Shown piece by piece: positions 62,926 to 64,000 of a stretch of DNA of 64,000 bases; position 1 is the stretch's first letter, and each line of letters opens with the position of its first letter. The position numbers were made by a program, and so were the translations under genes. The DNA is from an uncultured Oscillospiraceae bacterium (GTDB taxonomy: Bacteria > Bacillota > Clostridia > Oscillospirales > Ruminococcaceae), in assembly GCA_900539195.1 (NCBI GenBank), contig UQBC01000005.1, positions 1-64,000 on the forward strand, read 5' to 3'. A model generated the notes under the pieces. That model was not told the origin of the DNA. It made no database searches and saw nothing but the letters and a program-made list of their open reading frames with translations.

Positions 62926-63005
62926 AATAGATCCTCCTCGCTTTTTCATCTGAAGAATTATATGTCCGTGTCCGGAAGAAAATGACAAGCAAGCAAAATT
63001 TTAAT

Positions 63006-63713
63006 TTACGGAATCAGTGTGAATTTTTCCTCATCCGCTACACCGTGTATATTTTTAACCGTGCAGATAACAAGCACTGCAAAAAGTATTATCATACTTT
63101 CGCTCATTAATCCGTTTTTGAAACCGAGCCTTGCGGGGATATCGGGCATAATAAGCGAAACAACGTACAGCACACCGTAATTCACCAATACATTTGCACC
63201 GAAAAATCCGCCGAGCCTTGAAAAATATGTCTTTCTCTTGAGTTGCAGATACATATAATAGATAAACGGCGGCAACATAAACGCTTCGGAAAGCGGTACT
63301 ATCCACGACAGCGAGGAGTACACAGCGTGGCATATCTCATCTGCCCCCTGATAGCCGTTGCTTCCCATATAGGCATAGATTGCAAGTAATAATATGTAAA
63401 AAATATGCAGGCACAACCACGGTGTAAGTCCGAATATGTTCAGCACCCGGTATATCTTTCTATCCCTGCTATCCTTTATAAATCCTGCCATTGCGAAAAG
63501 TCCTGTTCCGTAACAGATTATACCCGGAAAAGCAAGCACCATAGCAATTGCGTTTCTTGCCGGAGATATTCCGATTATGCCCTGTGTAAGCCAGTAAAGT
63601 TCACCTGTATGCGCCGTATTGCCGTACACCATCAGCCAATCACCGCCGCCGAAGCACAGACATCCTACCATTCCAAGCACAAAGCAGATTATCATTTTCT
63701 TTTTCTTGTTCAT
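63006..63713 (-). CDS. Multi-pass membrane protein (DUF6796-like)
   Basis: 235 residues with about seven hydrophobic segments. Early CFGGGDWLMVYGNTAHTG and IAMVLAFPGIICYGTGLF resemble the DUF6796 family as I remember it; the function is unknown. A promoter with a palindromic operator suggests TetR-type control by a regulator not in the window. Confidence 0.75.
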   Translation of the reverse strand: MNKKKKMIICFVLGMVGCLCFGGGDWLMVYGNTAHTGELYWLTQGIIGISPARNAIAMVLAFPGIICYGTGLFAMAGFIKDSRDRKIYRVLNIFGLTPWLCLHIFYILLLAIYAYMGSNGYQGADEICHAVYSSLSWIVPLSEAFMLPPFIYYMYLQLKRKTYFSRLGGFFGANVLVNYGVLYVVSLIMPDIPARLGFKNGLMSESMIILFAVLVICTVKNIHGVADEEKFTLIP

Positions 63714-63733
63714 AGATATACCCTCACAATTAA

Positions 63734-63781
63734 GTTAGTATTAACTAACGTGATTATATCACTATTGCTCTTTGATGTCAA
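63734..63781 (-). promoter_or_regulatory. Promoter with 16-bp palindromic operator
   Basis: On the minus strand, TTGACA, 17 bases, TATAAT, with GTTAGTTAATACTAAC (63734-63749) starting three bases downstream of the -10. The near-perfect dyad is of the size bound by TetR-family repressors. Confidence 0.8.
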
Positions 63782-63794
63782 CAAGCAAAAGAAA

Positions 63795-63824
63795 AGCTGT
63801 CACACGTCTTTCCGCATGACAGCT
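63795..63824 (-). terminator. Terminator of dnaJ
   Basis: AGCTGTCA and TGACAGCT arms; the minus strand continues AGCTTTTCTTTTG. Confidence 0.85.
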
Positions 63825-63831
63825 GTATTTA

Positions 63832-64000
63832 TTACTGGAAATTCTTTTTCAGATCGTCGCCGAACTTCTTTATCTTATCAAAGAAGCTTGTGCGCTTCTC
63901 GTAATTTGACGGAGTAAGCTCCTTTTCAAAGCTCAGCAAAGCGTCCTTCTGCTTCTTGTTCAGCTTCTTGGGTACTTCGATAACTACCCTTACCATCTGG
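63832..64000 (-). CDS. dnaJ: Chaperone DnaJ, C-terminal end (partial)
   Basis: The last 55 codons are in the window; the gene continues beyond base 64000. Translation gives VRVVIEVPKKLNKKQKDAL, then LLSFEKEL and a Lys-rich end with FFDKIKKF. This matches the C-terminal VPxxLxxxQKxLLxxF segment of DnaJ. It is an Hsp70 co-chaperone. The stop is TAA at 63832-63834. Confidence 0.85.
   Translation of the reverse strand, partial: QMVRVVIEVPKKLNKKQKDALLSFEKELTPSNYEKRTSFFDKIKKFGDDLKKNFQ

Overview
The window looks like a chromosomal segment of an anaerobic, low-to-mid GC gut Firmicute of the Ruminococcaceae/Oscillospiraceae type (Ruminococcus or Eubacterium siraeum-like). The evidence is strong AGGAGG-type ribosome binding sites, occasional TTG starts, many TTGACA-N17-TATAAT promoters, pyruvate formate-lyase with its activase, SulP, Amt and Wzm/Wzt systems, and Ig-like and PEST-rich surface proteins. 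The placement is inference; no rRNA or other decisive marker is present.

Layout. 0.1-5.6 kb: a zinc-ribbon membrane protein with coding repeats, then glmS with an FkbM-type methyltransferase and a membrane-anchored protein. 5.9-7.4 kb: a PLP aminotransferase and tRNA-Arg(CCG). 7.5-9.6 kb: a small island next to the tRNA with an Abi/HEPN protein, a solitary MazF-like toxin and a small membrane protein. 9.6-18.9 kb: SulP transporter, a GNAT acetyltransferase pair, pgsA, rnhA, a P-type ATPase and an orphan solute-binding lipoprotein. 19.0-27.0 kb: a VanY-type carboxypeptidase and a surface-glycan cluster (GT4, a COG5610-like protein, GT2, Wzm, Wzt). 27.4-32.6 kb: pflBA behind a ZTP (pfl) riboswitch, then paaK with an ACT-domain partner. 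32.9-37.2 kb: an amidase, a DUF2798 protein under an SD-masking hairpin, an IS200-like element, and TauE with MarR. 37.4-47.0 kb: a secreted 5'-nucleotidase, a PflX-like radical SAM protein, a foldase lipoprotein, a BMP-family lipoprotein, recD2 and prmA. 47.2-59.4 kb: an Amt-PII fusion with a structured leader, an SSS symporter, proA, proB, a pyrB carrying a PyrI-like zinc domain, and an undecaprenyl-phosphate sugar transferase. 59.4-60.5 kb: a gene-poor array of repeated structured units. 60.5-64 kb: a C39-like peptidase, a lipid kinase, a polysaccharide deacetylase, a membrane protein and the 3' end of dnaJ.

Three threads connect distant parts of the window. First, a modular MITE-like element occurs five times (near 0, 5.6, 27.2, 35 and 53.5 kb), normally beside a terminator hairpin. 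In two copies the hairpin is duplicated on both sides, and one copy is split by an IS200-like insertion. Second, one regulatory motif, GTCC(T/G)TTTTATnG(G/T)ACA-N5-nATG(C/T)TAwAAT, occurs five times: once before the MazF-like gene and four times in the array at 59.5-60.5 kb. There it stands in front of repeated modules with a 5' hairpin, a C/U-rich tract and a 3' hairpin, which suggests a family of tandem small RNAs. This array is the best candidate for an undescribed system. Third, several genes have leader structures that could control expression: the ZTP riboswitch (pflB), a promoter-proximal terminator with a long-range helix (amt), and an SD-sequestering hairpin (DUF2798).

All starts were chosen from visible ribosome binding sites. 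Functions come from recognised motifs only; no database search was run.
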